DNA of 54,089 nt from Eubacterium aggregans (GTDB lineage: Bacteria; Bacillota; Clostridia; Eubacteriales; Eubacteriaceae). Below, one piece after another: positions 1-7,266 of the stretch. The stretch is from NCBI RefSeq assembly GCF_900107815.1, contig NZ_FNRK01000016.1:1-54089 (forward strand), read 5' to 3'. The position numbers and the translations under genes are program-made. Every line of letters starts with the position of its first letter. Within the stretch, counting starts at the first letter, position 1. The notes below the pieces were generated by a model. The model saw only the letters and a list, made by a program, of their open reading frames with translations, made no database searches and was not told the origin of the DNA.

Positions 1-317
1 ACGATTTTGGGCTCAAAGGAAGCGTCCCGGTCCTGGGGAACCTGGATCTCCATGCTGCCATAACGGCTGTTCACCTGTTTGGATTTGTAGCCATTTCGAG
101 AATCCGGGTTATCCGAACGTTGGGATTTTTCATAGCCCAGATGTTCGTCCATCTCGGACTCCATCATTTCCTTGATCGTTCCTCCAAGCAAATCCTTGAG
201 GGCATCCTGGATATCCAAGGCAGACTCAATGTCATACTCTTCGAGGAGCATTCGGATGATGTTGCGTTTACCATCGGTCATCTCGACCTTGTGAACGGGT
301 TTCTTTGGTTTTGCCAT
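1..317 (-). mobile_element. IS256-family transposase, N-terminal part (runs off the left edge)
   Basis: The minus strand is open from an ATG at 317 to the window edge (about 105 codons). It begins MAKPKKPVHKVEM and contains the N-terminal signature of IS256-type (Mutator-like) transposases: a segment reading ALKDLLGGTIKEMMESEMDE followed by HLGYEKS and RNGYKSK. An AGGAGG Shine-Dalgarno lies at 325-330. The DDE catalytic domain is outside the window. Probable IS end: the run at about 376-400 (reverse complement starts GGTCTGTGAAACTCTTTC) has the GTGTAAA-like look of IS256-family ends, but its partner is not in the window. Family is confident; completeness of the element is unknown. Confidence 0.85.
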
Positions 318-551
318 AATAAAAGGCCTCCTATGGGATTAGTTTATTCTACCACAGGAAACCTTGGTTTGGGAATTTACAGAAAGAGTTTCACAGACCC
401 GCTAGACTCCCTGAGGGCTCCGAAAGAAGGCTAGCTTTTTGTCCGCACCCCCCTCCCGTTTTTAAAGTTACTCTGAAATTTAAGGTTGTATCCTGCGGTG
501 CTGTTAACCAAATCTTAGCTCCTCACAGCACCACACAAAATAGAGCAAGCC

Positions 552-1000
552 ATGTCAATTCTCTACCTCGCCCTCCACGCCGACCACAGCGGCTCCGTCC
601 CTATCATCTACCCCGGCAGAACCAGTGGTCGCGCCCTGGCAGATGCCGTCGAGTTCCGCTTCGGCCTAGCCCCCGGGCCATCATCAGGGATGACGACATG
701 GAAGTCCGGGATACCGCCATGCCCGCCTGCATCTTCGAAACCGGCAGCATCCGGGCCAACATCGCCTACCTCACCACCCCCGCCCCCTACGGCGCCATCA
801 TCGCCCAGGGGTCCGCGCCTACTTCAGCATGGAATCTGGCCTCATCCAAAACCCCACGGTCATCCATGCACCATTGATAGCATCCCCGAACCCGACCCCC
901 GCAGTGCCGCCTAAGCTTTTCAGAGTGCCTGTGGACTGGAGACTGATGGCATTGTCGGAGTGCTGACCTTCCATGTACTGATGGGCTGATTCATACGGGC
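552..1000 (+). pseudogene. Decayed N-acetylmuramoyl-L-alanine amidase (Amidase_3-type) remnant
   Basis: The ATG frame starts MSILYLALHADHSGS and YPGRTSGRALADAVEF, resembling the 'SLHANAsGs...YYPGR' part of Amidase_3 cell-wall amidases. The similarity then switches frame after about 670: the next frame reads RAIIRDDDMEVRDTAMPACIF, close to the family's 'RdtkMPAvLvEtGFi' catalytic-Glu region, followed by YLTTPAPYGAIIAQG. A further shift gives VRAYFSMESG, then PPKLFRVPV, which may be the start of a SPOR-type repeat. At least two frameshifts and no N-terminal zinc-ligand region: a non-functional 3' fragment. Assignment is by motif only; the decay itself is the surest part. Confidence 0.45.
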
Positions 1001-1022
1001 CCAATAAAAATAATCTTTCGCC

Positions 1023-1058
1023 AAAAACCACCGCCCTGAATTCAGGGCGGTGGTTTAA
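1023..1058. terminator. Perfect 32-bp palindromic terminator
   Basis: Bases 1025-1056 form an uninterrupted self-complementary palindrome (AAACCACCGCCCTGAA and its reverse complement), flanked by A- and T-runs, so it can work in both directions. It closes the amidase remnant. An almost identical stem closes the hybrid kinase gene at 19232-19270. Confidence 0.75.
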
Positions 1059-1107
1059 TTTAAGAATGGTGCAGTATTCTATTAAAAACTAAAATTAACG
1101 AGGTGCT

Positions 1108-1497
1108 ATGTATCCTACTGTTAAACTCTTCAGTTCTCTGATTCGGAATTTTGTGTTACCCAATCCATTTGAACAACTCCCCATGACCTATAACAGTCTT
1201 CCTATGTCTATTTTTGCGTTGTTTCAACCCTCTATACTTTTCTCTCTTGCTGTTATTCCCATTCATAAATTATCCTACTTTATGACGAGACTCTATTATC
1301 ATCGTCCTTATGATTCAAAAGCTAAAGGGAGTATTCTGTATCTTTTCTTCTTCGTTGTCTATTCCGCTCTTCTATACATAATGGCAAAGTTTAGTTTTAG
1401 TCCAACAGTTATTTTTCTGTCAATTATCAGTTACGCCTGCTTTCATATTGGCGTTATCTTGTTGATCAATTGGAGCAATCTACATTCTTTTTTTTAG
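1108..1497 (+). CDS. Small hydrophobic membrane protein, unknown function
   Basis: A 129-residue protein with about three predicted membrane segments (roughly residues 33-53, 75-94 and 97-121) and a short basic loop around residues 57-72 (RLYYHRPYDSKAKG). A GAGGTG Shine-Dalgarno sits just before the ATG. Base composition is AT-rich like the following minus-strand module, and its stop overlaps the 3' end of the convergent DGQHR gene by 4 nt, so it seems to belong to the same acquired segment. I recognise no family. It could be a membrane partner or immunity component of the neighbouring module, but nothing in the sequence proves that. Confidence 0.6.
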   Translation: MYPTVKLFSSLIRNFVLPNPFEQLPMTYNSLPMSIFALFQPSILFSLAVIPIHKLSYFMTRLYYHRPYDSKAKGSILYLFFFVVYSALLYIMAKFSFSPTVIFLSIISYACFHIGVILLINWSNLHSFF

Positions 1498-3788
1498 TCA
1501 TCTGCGTTCACTATCCATTGGTGGACTTCACTTATTAATTCAAACGACATCTTAGGAACACTATAACTACTTGTTCTAACTAATTTGTTTTTTTCTTTAC
1601 TTAATGTTTCTATCCATTTTGTTTTCGCTTCTTTTCCTCCTGCAACTTGTTTATCTTCAGGGCGAGTAATGATATCATCAAAGATTTCACTCCAATTGCT
1701 TCCATATATCACAATACTTTTAAAATCCAGTAGATCAACATAATCCCAAGCAGTTACAAATTCGACATCCTCTTCATCCTTGGAGACATTTTCATAATTT
1801 CTATCATTTGCCTCTCCTTCTGCCTTTTTATATACCGTTTTTGGCAAACCTTTTATTTCCCAATTTTCTCCATAATACTGTTGAAGTCCTATTTCAATCT
1901 TTTCTTTTAATTTCGACTCAATATCGTTCAAATACTGTCTTGCTTCATTGTTATATTGTTGTGTTTCGTTTTCTAAATATTCCGATAGACCTTCTGGTTG
2001 AAAATCTTCATATTTATTCGCAATTATTCTCTGAAACTCTCTCCAAAATTTAGTATCCGCACCTCCACCTAAAAAGCTTTTCAGTTCTTTCCTTTTATTA
2101 ATATCAACACCTTTTAGAAAATCGACTAACGCTTTAAGATAGTATTGTACCTCAGAAAAAATGTGTTCTTCTTTATCCTGTAATGGGTTAATTTTCGACT
2201 GTTTTATAAGGTGATTAATAATATCATTAATCACCCTAATAACCGCTTGTATTCCTCGGTTTATTGTTAGGATACCATTTTCCCCCAACATCCACTCTTC
2301 TTCTGCTTCCGATTTAACATACGCTAGACATTGTTCCAGAAACGGATAAAAGGAATCACAAGTACTTTGATTTTCACCAAAATCAAAAGTACCATTCATT
2401 TGGATCGTATTGTTTTTTGAAAAGACTGAAAAAAATTGACATTTTTTTAATGCAACTTGGATTGCTTCTATTGTAATACACTTTGTTGCATTTTTCTCAT
2501 CCTCCCCAATTACAATTCGTCCATGTAATGGTGATGTCGCTTCTTCTCCACACATTTGTGCAATCTTTGATCGAAGGGCCTCTCTCTTTTCATTTCCATT
2601 CTTCGAATCCCATAGCATATCACTATTTAGAGTTACCCTCAGTGTTTTTGAAACTGCCTTTTGATTTTCATTAATATCCATGAATATTTTTAATTGTTCA
2701 TTTCTATCTAAGTTGATGAAAGCTACAACTGGTATTGAGTTTTTCTCTGCAAACGGAGTATCCGAGTAACCATAAAGTCGATGTTGACCGTCAATAATAT
2801 AAATTGAATGATATTTCTTTGGTAAATGTAATACACCTATCTTAGATAAAGAATTTTCGACTTTCATTGCGGCTAAATCAAATTGTACTTTCTTATCTGA
2901 TTCTATACTTACAATGAGCGAATTCGGAAAATACCCGCCATTATTAATAAAATTCTGAACTTCTTTTAATCGCTTCTTTTTTATAATCCTTTGATATGTT
3001 GGCATCATATTTTTGTTTGCTTCACTTCGATGCAACACATAACCTAATTTTAATAATTTTTCTGGCTCAATTGAAAAAGCATAATAAGTATATCCACCCA
3101 TCTTTCCTTCAATAGCTGGAATTCGCGTATCCATATTTTTAATTTCTTGATTTGCAAATAAATTTCCAAGGAGTTGATACCGAGCACAGGTCCCTAAATG
3201 TTTGACCAACTCTTCGTAGTATTGGATCATTGATCGATTAAAATTGACAATTCCCCACTCCTCTAATCTTTTCAAATCAGCTCTATTTAAAATATAATTA
3301 TCTGTTGCCCAAATAAATCTTACTTTTCTATTTGGATATTGCTTAAGTGCTTCTTTTCGTAAACCAGACATCTGTCCATGTAATGCTTCTATTTCTTTTT
3401 TAAAATTACCATCTTTTAGTGAATCGGCTGCTTTACACTCAATAATTAGTATTGTTTCCTGATCAACGGCAAATACATCTATTTGTTGTGTTAAATCTGC
3501 ATTATGAAAATCATAAGACATTTTAAACTGTCGATCTTTATTAAGAGATTCAAAACCCATCTGGGCAAAAAGAAACCAAACCTTATCTTCAAATAGTTCA
3601 TCAAATAGCTTCTTTTTTTTAACTTTAACGAATCTATCATCCGCATATTTCCGGACAAATTCCCAACCCTCACCCTCCAATTCTTCTTGACAGACTTTTC
3701 TCACCTTTTGTTCAATGTAGAGGTTTTTTCGTAACCGTTTAGACTGCTTTAATTCTTTATCCGTAACAATATTGTCCCAATTCGTCAT
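1494..3788 (-). CDS. PD-(D/E)xK nuclease-like / DGQHR-domain fusion protein
   Basis: A 764-residue protein. Residues about 60-190 look like a restriction-endonuclease-like fold: QIDVFAVD with Asp104, then LIIECKA with Glu117-x-Lys119, the D...ExK catalytic pattern. Residues about 230-560 hold a DGQHR domain (DGQHR at 333-337, within YIIDGQHRLYG), the signature of the DndB/DGQHR family found in DNA phosphorothioation and other DNA-modification loci. The C-terminal 200 residues are unassigned. Strongly AT-rich compared with the rest of the window. It lies 18 nt downstream of an adenine methylase and is probably co-transcribed with it from the promoter at 4652-4680. I infer a restriction- or defence-type role in which the methylase protects self DNA. 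No dnd/dpt sulfur-transfer genes are nearby, so classical phosphorothioation is unlikely. Confidence 0.8.
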   Translation of the reverse strand: MTNWDNIVTDKELKQSKRLRKNLYIEQKVRKVCQEELEGEGWEFVRKYADDRFVKVKKKKLFDELFEDKVWFLFAQMGFESLNKDRQFKMSYDFHNADLTQQIDVFAVDQETILIIECKAADSLKDGNFKKEIEALHGQMSGLRKEALKQYPNRKVRFIWATDNYILNRADLKRLEEWGIVNFNRSMIQYYEELVKHLGTCARYQLLGNLFANQEIKNMDTRIPAIEGKMGGYTYYAFSIEPEKLLKLGYVLHRSEANKNMMPTYQRIIKKKRLKEVQNFINNGGYFPNSLIVSIESDKKVQFDLAAMKVENSLSKIGVLHLPKKYHSIYIIDGQHRLYGYSDTPFAEKNSIPVVAFINLDRNEQLKIFMDINENQKAVSKTLRVTLNSDMLWDSKNGNEKREALRSKIAQMCGEEATSPLHGRIVIGEDEKNATKCITIEAIQVALKKCQFFSVFSKNNTIQMNGTFDFGENQSTCDSFYPFLEQCLAYVKSEAEEEWMLGENGILTINRGIQAVIRVINDIINHLIKQSKINPLQDKEEHIFSEVQYYLKALVDFLKGVDINKRKELKSFLGGGADTKFWREFQRIIANKYEDFQPEGLSEYLENETQQYNNEARQYLNDIESKLKEKIEIGLQQYYGENWEIKGLPKTVYKKAEGEANDRNYENVSKDEEDVEFVTAWDYVDLLDFKSIVIYGSNWSEIFDDIITRPEDKQVAGGKEAKTKWIETLSKEKNKLVRTSSYSVPKMSFELISEVHQWIVNADD

Positions 3789-3806
3789 TTCTTACCCCCA
3801 TTATCG

Positions 3807-4616
3807 TCACTCAAGATTTGCAGATACAATGAGTTCTTGATAATTTTTTCTCCCTTTTGTATTACTAGAAACTTTACAAAACCGTTCAACTGTACTAAGC
3901 TCAAAACCACCCTGTTTTAGATATAGTTCGCGAACAGCAGGATGATCAACATTAGTCATTAAGATTTTGACTCCTTTTTTACGTGCTTTTCCAAGCGAAA
4001 TCGACAATCGCACTTGATCTTCCCAAGTAAACAAATCTGCAGTATAGCTAACAAAACGCCCATTCTCGTTCATTACGGCATAAGGTGGATCGCAAAACAA
4101 AAAATCATTCTTATCCGCTTCTTCAATTGTTGTTTGAAAATCTTGCGCTTTGATAGATGCATTTTTTAATAGATTCGCCGTATTAATTAGTTCTTTTTTC
4201 TCAAAAAATATTTTGCGATTAGACCCTATTGGGACATTAAAATATCCACTTTTATTTACTCGATAAATACCATTAAAGCATGCTTTATTGAGGTAAATCA
4301 TACGAGCAGCAGTCGTGTAATTCTTTCTAGTTTTTGTTTCCCGTATTTTATAATAATAATCCTTACTGTGCTTTTTGGAATGAATATCTAAATACCGACA
4401 GACATCATCCACCTCATTTTTTATTGAACAATATGTTGTAATCAATTCTTGATTGATATCACTTAATAGAGCTTCATCTGGTTTCAAATAGAAAAAAACC
4501 GCACCACTTCCAAGAAATGGCTCAATATATTTATTATAGTTTTTTGGAAATATATCACTTTGTGCTAAAGCAAACCAAGTTTTACCCCCGGCCCATTTCA
4601 AAAAAGTACCTTTCAT
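3807..4616 (-). CDS. dam: D12-class N6-adenine DNA methyltransferase (Dam family)
   Basis: A 269-residue protein of the length normal for the family. KWAGGK at residues 7-12 and EPFLGSGAV at 32-40 form the AdoMet pocket; the catalytic motif DPPY is at 176-179 (FLFCDPPYA). NGIYRVNKSGYFNVPIG is the typical D12 target-recognition neighbourhood. It transfers a methyl group from AdoMet to adenine N6 in a short DNA site; the site cannot be read from sequence, GATC being only the commonest for this class. It shares the AT-rich composition and transcription direction of the DGQHR protein just downstream and has a consensus promoter directly upstream. More likely part of a modification/defence pair than housekeeping Dam. 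Confidence 0.92.
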   Translation of the reverse strand: MKGTFLKWAGGKTWFALAQSDIFPKNYNKYIEPFLGSGAVFFYLKPDEALLSDINQELITTYCSIKNEVDDVCRYLDIHSKKHSKDYYYKIRETKTRKNYTTAARMIYLNKACFNGIYRVNKSGYFNVPIGSNRKIFFEKKELINTANLLKNASIKAQDFQTTIEEADKNDFLFCDPPYAVMNENGRFVSYTADLFTWEDQVRLSISLGKARKKGVKILMTNVDHPAVRELYLKQGGFELSTVERFCKVSSNTKGRKNYQELIVSANLE

Positions 4617-4651
4617 TTCTTATCCAATTACACTTTCCTTAGTTTTGTTTT

Positions 4652-4680
4652 ATTATACCCATAAAATTAATTGCTTTCAA
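4652..4680 (-). promoter_or_regulatory. Sigma-A promoter for the methylase-DGQHR operon
   Basis: On the minus strand TTGAAA (4675-4680), a 17-bp spacer, and TATAAT (4652-4657). The -35 box overlaps the stop codon of the HNH gene, so the module carries its own promoter within a tight junction. Confidence 0.75.
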
Positions 4681-5561
4681 TATATATCTCCACGGGAGGT
4701 ATTATTCTTAACTAAATGCACATCCAACGTCAGCCCTTCCCTCAGCCCATTGGGATATACCCACAGCCGTTCATTTCTCAGGAAGGTGGGCTTCGCCGCA
4801 TGGACAATCCGATGATGGTTCGGGCAAAGGATCATCTGGTTACTGGCGTTATTATTGAGACTCTTCACAAAATAGTCAATGTGGTGGGCCTCTGCAACCT
4901 TCACGCCATAGGCTTCGCCACAATGCGCCCCACAGATCTGGCATCGGTAGCCATACAACACCTTAAGATCCTGACCAATGGCCGCATTGAGGTGGCGATA
5001 CTTCCGAACACCCACCTTTTCGACGATTCCGGTACTGCCATCCTCCTTCGACAGGGCTTGCCATTCTTCCTCCAGGCGATGCTCATCCAAGTGTGCCGAA
5101 TACTCAGACACCTCCCGCTGATCCTGTGGGGTGATTGCCTCCACCCAAAACACCCCTGGCTGACTGGTCCCGTAGAGCACCAAATAGGCCTTCTGGTCAT
5201 CGGGCAATTGGATTAAGCGGCGATTCCCGGCCGCGCGCTGCGCCCGAAGGGCTTTCAAATAGCTAAAGTTCTCCCGAAACACCTGCTGTAATGCCCTGGC
5301 AAAGCTCGAATTGCTGCCATATCGCAGCTGAAGAATATCCTTGTGGGTGGGATAATCCACCTCGGAAAACGCCTGGTTCTTAAGCGTCACCCGATGGTCC
5401 ATCCCCTCAAAGATGATGGTGATTTCCTGGGAATCGCCCCGGTGAAGCTGTCCATGGATGCCCTGCATGAAGGCCATCTGATAATCCAGGGTAATGGGAC
5501 AGCCCTGGGTCAGTAGCGACCAATTGATTTCTTTTTTTAAAAAAAAACCATTATCCCACAT
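4677..5561 (-). CDS. HNH endonuclease
   Basis: A 294-residue protein from the ATG at 5561, chosen because GGAGGA lies just upstream; the frame stays open to 5804 but that extension is low-complexity and unlike a protein. The C-terminal third is an HNH nuclease: CQIC (207-210), AEAHHIDY (223-230), and LCPNHHRIVH (245-254), giving the paired Cys zinc knuckle and the H...N...H metal site. The N-terminal 190 residues are of unknown fold and may bind DNA or a modification; this layout (variable N-terminus plus C-terminal HNH) is typical of restriction-like enzymes. GC content is much higher than in the adjacent methylase-DGQHR pair, so it probably arrived separately or is native. Partner genes are not evident. 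Confidence 0.85.
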   Translation of the reverse strand: MWDNGFFLKKEINWSLLTQGCPITLDYQMAFMQGIHGQLHRGDSQEITIIFEGMDHRVTLKNQAFSEVDYPTHKDILQLRYGSNSSFARALQQVFRENFSYLKALRAQRAAGNRRLIQLPDDQKAYLVLYGTSQPGVFWVEAITPQDQREVSEYSAHLDEHRLEEEWQALSKEDGSTGIVEKVGVRKYRHLNAAIGQDLKVLYGYRCQICGAHCGEAYGVKVAEAHHIDYFVKSLNNNASNQMILCPNHHRIVHAAKPTFLRNERLWVYPNGLREGLTLDVHLVKNNTSRGDIY

Positions 5562-5820
5562 CCTCACTCCTCCTTCCGCGTAAACCGGCACCCCGGATAG
5601 CCGTTGCAGACATTTCCAAAACCCACTGGGGCTTATCATACTCCCGGACCCGGGCAACAATCTGGTTTTTAAAATAGGTCTGAATATCCGAAGCCCAGAG
5701 GATCCCTGGGGCCACGGTCTTGACGCTGCCATCCCCAACGGGTTACATTCCCCTACAATTGAAAATGCCGGAGTCCACCCCGCTAAAGGTTTTCCCCGGC
5801 ACAATCTGCCGTCTTCGCTA
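5562..5820 (-). pseudogene. Decayed coding remnant ending in a zinc-ribbon-like tail
   Basis: Reading the minus strand, one frame gives KTVAPGILWASDIQTYF, then KNQIVARVREYDKPQWVLEM. Another frame ends VCNGYPGCRFTRKEE followed by TGA directly before the HNH gene's ATG; this tail resembles the C-terminal topoisomerase-type zinc ribbons found on some nucleases and helicases. The pieces lie in different frames with no start, so this is likely a broken gene whose last codons now supply the HNH Shine-Dalgarno. Identity is unclear. Confidence 0.3.
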
Positions 5821-5822
5821 TT

Positions 5823-6614
5823 TTAAACTTTTTTCCTGAAATACCGGCTATAGTTCTTACAGAATCGATCCTGCCCTAAAAGGGCTGTGGTGACTAAAAG
5901 GGCCTCCTGCATGTCCGCATCCGTGGGGTCCATCACCGCAGAATCCATGCCCGCCGCCATGGCCAGGGCAAAAAAGGTGCGGTTGATCATCTTCCGCTTC
6001 GGAAGCCCAAAGGAGATATTACTCAGACCGGAAGTGATATGAATGGTGGGGTAACAGCGCCGAATGCCGGCAATGTCCCTTTCAAAATTCAATAAGGACT
6101 GTCCCTCGGTGGCCAAGGCCAGTACACAGGGATCGATATGGATCCGCTCAGGTTTGACGCCATAGGCCGCCGCGGCCTCAACCAAGGACTGGGTAATGGC
6201 GATTTTAGTCTCGGTATCCTTGGGGATCCCATGGTCATCGCTGCAGGTAAGGCCGATAACCTGCCAGTCATTATCCTGTAAAAGGGGGAGTAATACGGCA
6301 CATTTTTCCCCCTCTCCGGAAATGGAGTTGATGATTCCCGGACCCTTGACCAAGGGAAAAACCGATTCAATACAGCGGGGGCTGGGGGAGTCGATACATA
6401 GGGGTATATCGACAGTATCCTGAACCACCCGAATCAGCCACCTCAAATCCTCGGTTTCCCGGTCCGGCTCTGTCCCGGCACAAAGGTCAAGATAATGGGC
6501 GCCGGCATCGGCCTGGGCCTTGGCCCGGGCGATGATGAAGTCGGCGTCCCGTTCCAGAATCGCCTTCTGGACAACAGGGATCGCCCCATTGAGCTTTTCG
6601 CCAATAATAATCAT
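5823..6614 (-). CDS. Methyltetrahydrofolate:corrinoid methyltransferase (MtvA/MtqA/MtgA-like)
   Basis: A 263-residue pterin-binding (dihydropteroate-synthase-fold) protein: IIIGEKLNGA at the N-terminus, AGAHYLDLCAGTE near residue 37, and IDSPSP near 75, matching AcsE/MetH-type methyl-THF domains. It moves the methyl group from a methyl-Co(III) corrinoid protein to tetrahydrofolate (or back), delivering it to the methyl branch of the Wood-Ljungdahl pathway in the cytoplasm. It lies 3 nt from the corrinoid protein gene and is the last gene of the operon. DHPS itself is unlikely because the length, neighbours and GEKLNG start fit the corrinoid methyltransferases. The exact family letter cannot be set from sequence alone. 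Confidence 0.88.
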   Translation of the reverse strand: MIIIGEKLNGAIPVVQKAILERDADFIIARAKAQADAGAHYLDLCAGTEPDRETEDLRWLIRVVQDTVDIPLCIDSPSPRCIESVFPLVKGPGIINSISGEGEKCAVLLPLLQDNDWQVIGLTCSDDHGIPKDTETKIAITQSLVEAAAAYGVKPERIHIDPCVLALATEGQSLLNFERDIAGIRRCYPTIHITSGLSNISFGLPKRKMINRTFFALAMAAGMDSAVMDPTDADMQEALLVTTALLGQDRFCKNYSRYFRKKV

Positions 6615-6617
6615 GGG

Positions 6618-7250
6618 CTAACCCTGACACAGGGCAATGGCAATTTCTGCCGCACTGCCGGCATCTTTAGCGTAGGCATCGCAGCCTGTTTTATCACAAA
6701 ATTCCTGGGTGATGGGTGCTCCGCCAATGAGGATTTTAACCTTGTCCCGAATACCCGCATCCTCAAAAGCCCTGACCACCTTGGGGGTTTCCGGCATGGT
6801 GGTGGTGAGGAGGATGGAGCAGGCGCAGATATCGGCCTGGTGTTCCATAACGGCCTCCACAAACCGGGCTTCTGGTACGTCCACCCCAATATCGATCACA
6901 TGGAGTCCCCGGGCTTCCATCATCATCCGCACTAAATTCTTTCCGATATCGTGCATATCCCCCTTGACGCTGCCCAACACCACGGTGCCCCGGTCGGCCG
7001 CATCCCCTTCCTTCAGTAAGGGCTTTAGGACCTCTGCCCCGGCGGACATGGCCTCGCAGCAACAGAGGACCTCTGGGATAAAGAGGATTTCCTCCTTGAA
7101 TTCCTGTCCCACGACAGCCATGCCTTCCATCATGGCGTCCAGTATTTCCTGGGGGCCGTACCCCGAATCCAGGGCTTCCTGCACTAAGGCTGGCATCCCC
7201 CGATCATCCCCTTCATAAAGGGTATCTGCAATTTTTTTTAAGATTTCCAT
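6618..7250 (-). CDS. Corrinoid (cobalamin-binding) methyl carrier protein, MtvC/MtqC-like
   Basis: A 210-residue protein. Residues 1-85 are the four-helix cap (ILFIPEVLCCCEAMSAG), and residues about 88-210 the B12-binding Rossmann domain with D98-x-H100-x-x-G103 (GDMHDIGKNLV), whose histidine is the lower cobalt ligand; ILIGGAPIT follows. The ATG at 7250 is preferred over an upstream start overlapping the kinase, because GGAGA lies 5-6 nt before it. It accepts a methyl group from the substrate-specific methyltransferase and passes it to the methyl-THF enzyme encoded next. Such proteins need reductive activation; no RACo-type activator is in this operon. Confidence 0.93.
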   Translation of the reverse strand: MEILKKIADTLYEGDDRGMPALVQEALDSGYGPQEILDAMMEGMAVVGQEFKEEILFIPEVLCCCEAMSAGAEVLKPLLKEGDAADRGTVVLGSVKGDMHDIGKNLVRMMMEARGLHVIDIGVDVPEARFVEAVMEHQADICACSILLTTTMPETPKVVRAFEDAGIRDKVKILIGGAPITQEFCDKTGCDAYAKDAGSAAEIAIALCQG

Positions 7251-7266
7251 GGTTTCTCCGATTTCT

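Noticed and set aside
1494-3788. Classical DndB phosphorothioation regulator
   Set aside because: Nearly twice the usual DndB length, has a nuclease-like domain, and no dndCDE or dndA genes are present.
4716-5216. 166-codon plus-strand frame opposite the HNH nuclease
   Set aside because: The opposite strand carries a complete HNH motif; this frame is a shadow of it.
5562-5804. N-terminal extension of the HNH protein
   Set aside because: The in-frame extension is non-protein-like, while GGAGGA before the ATG at 5561 supports the shorter protein.
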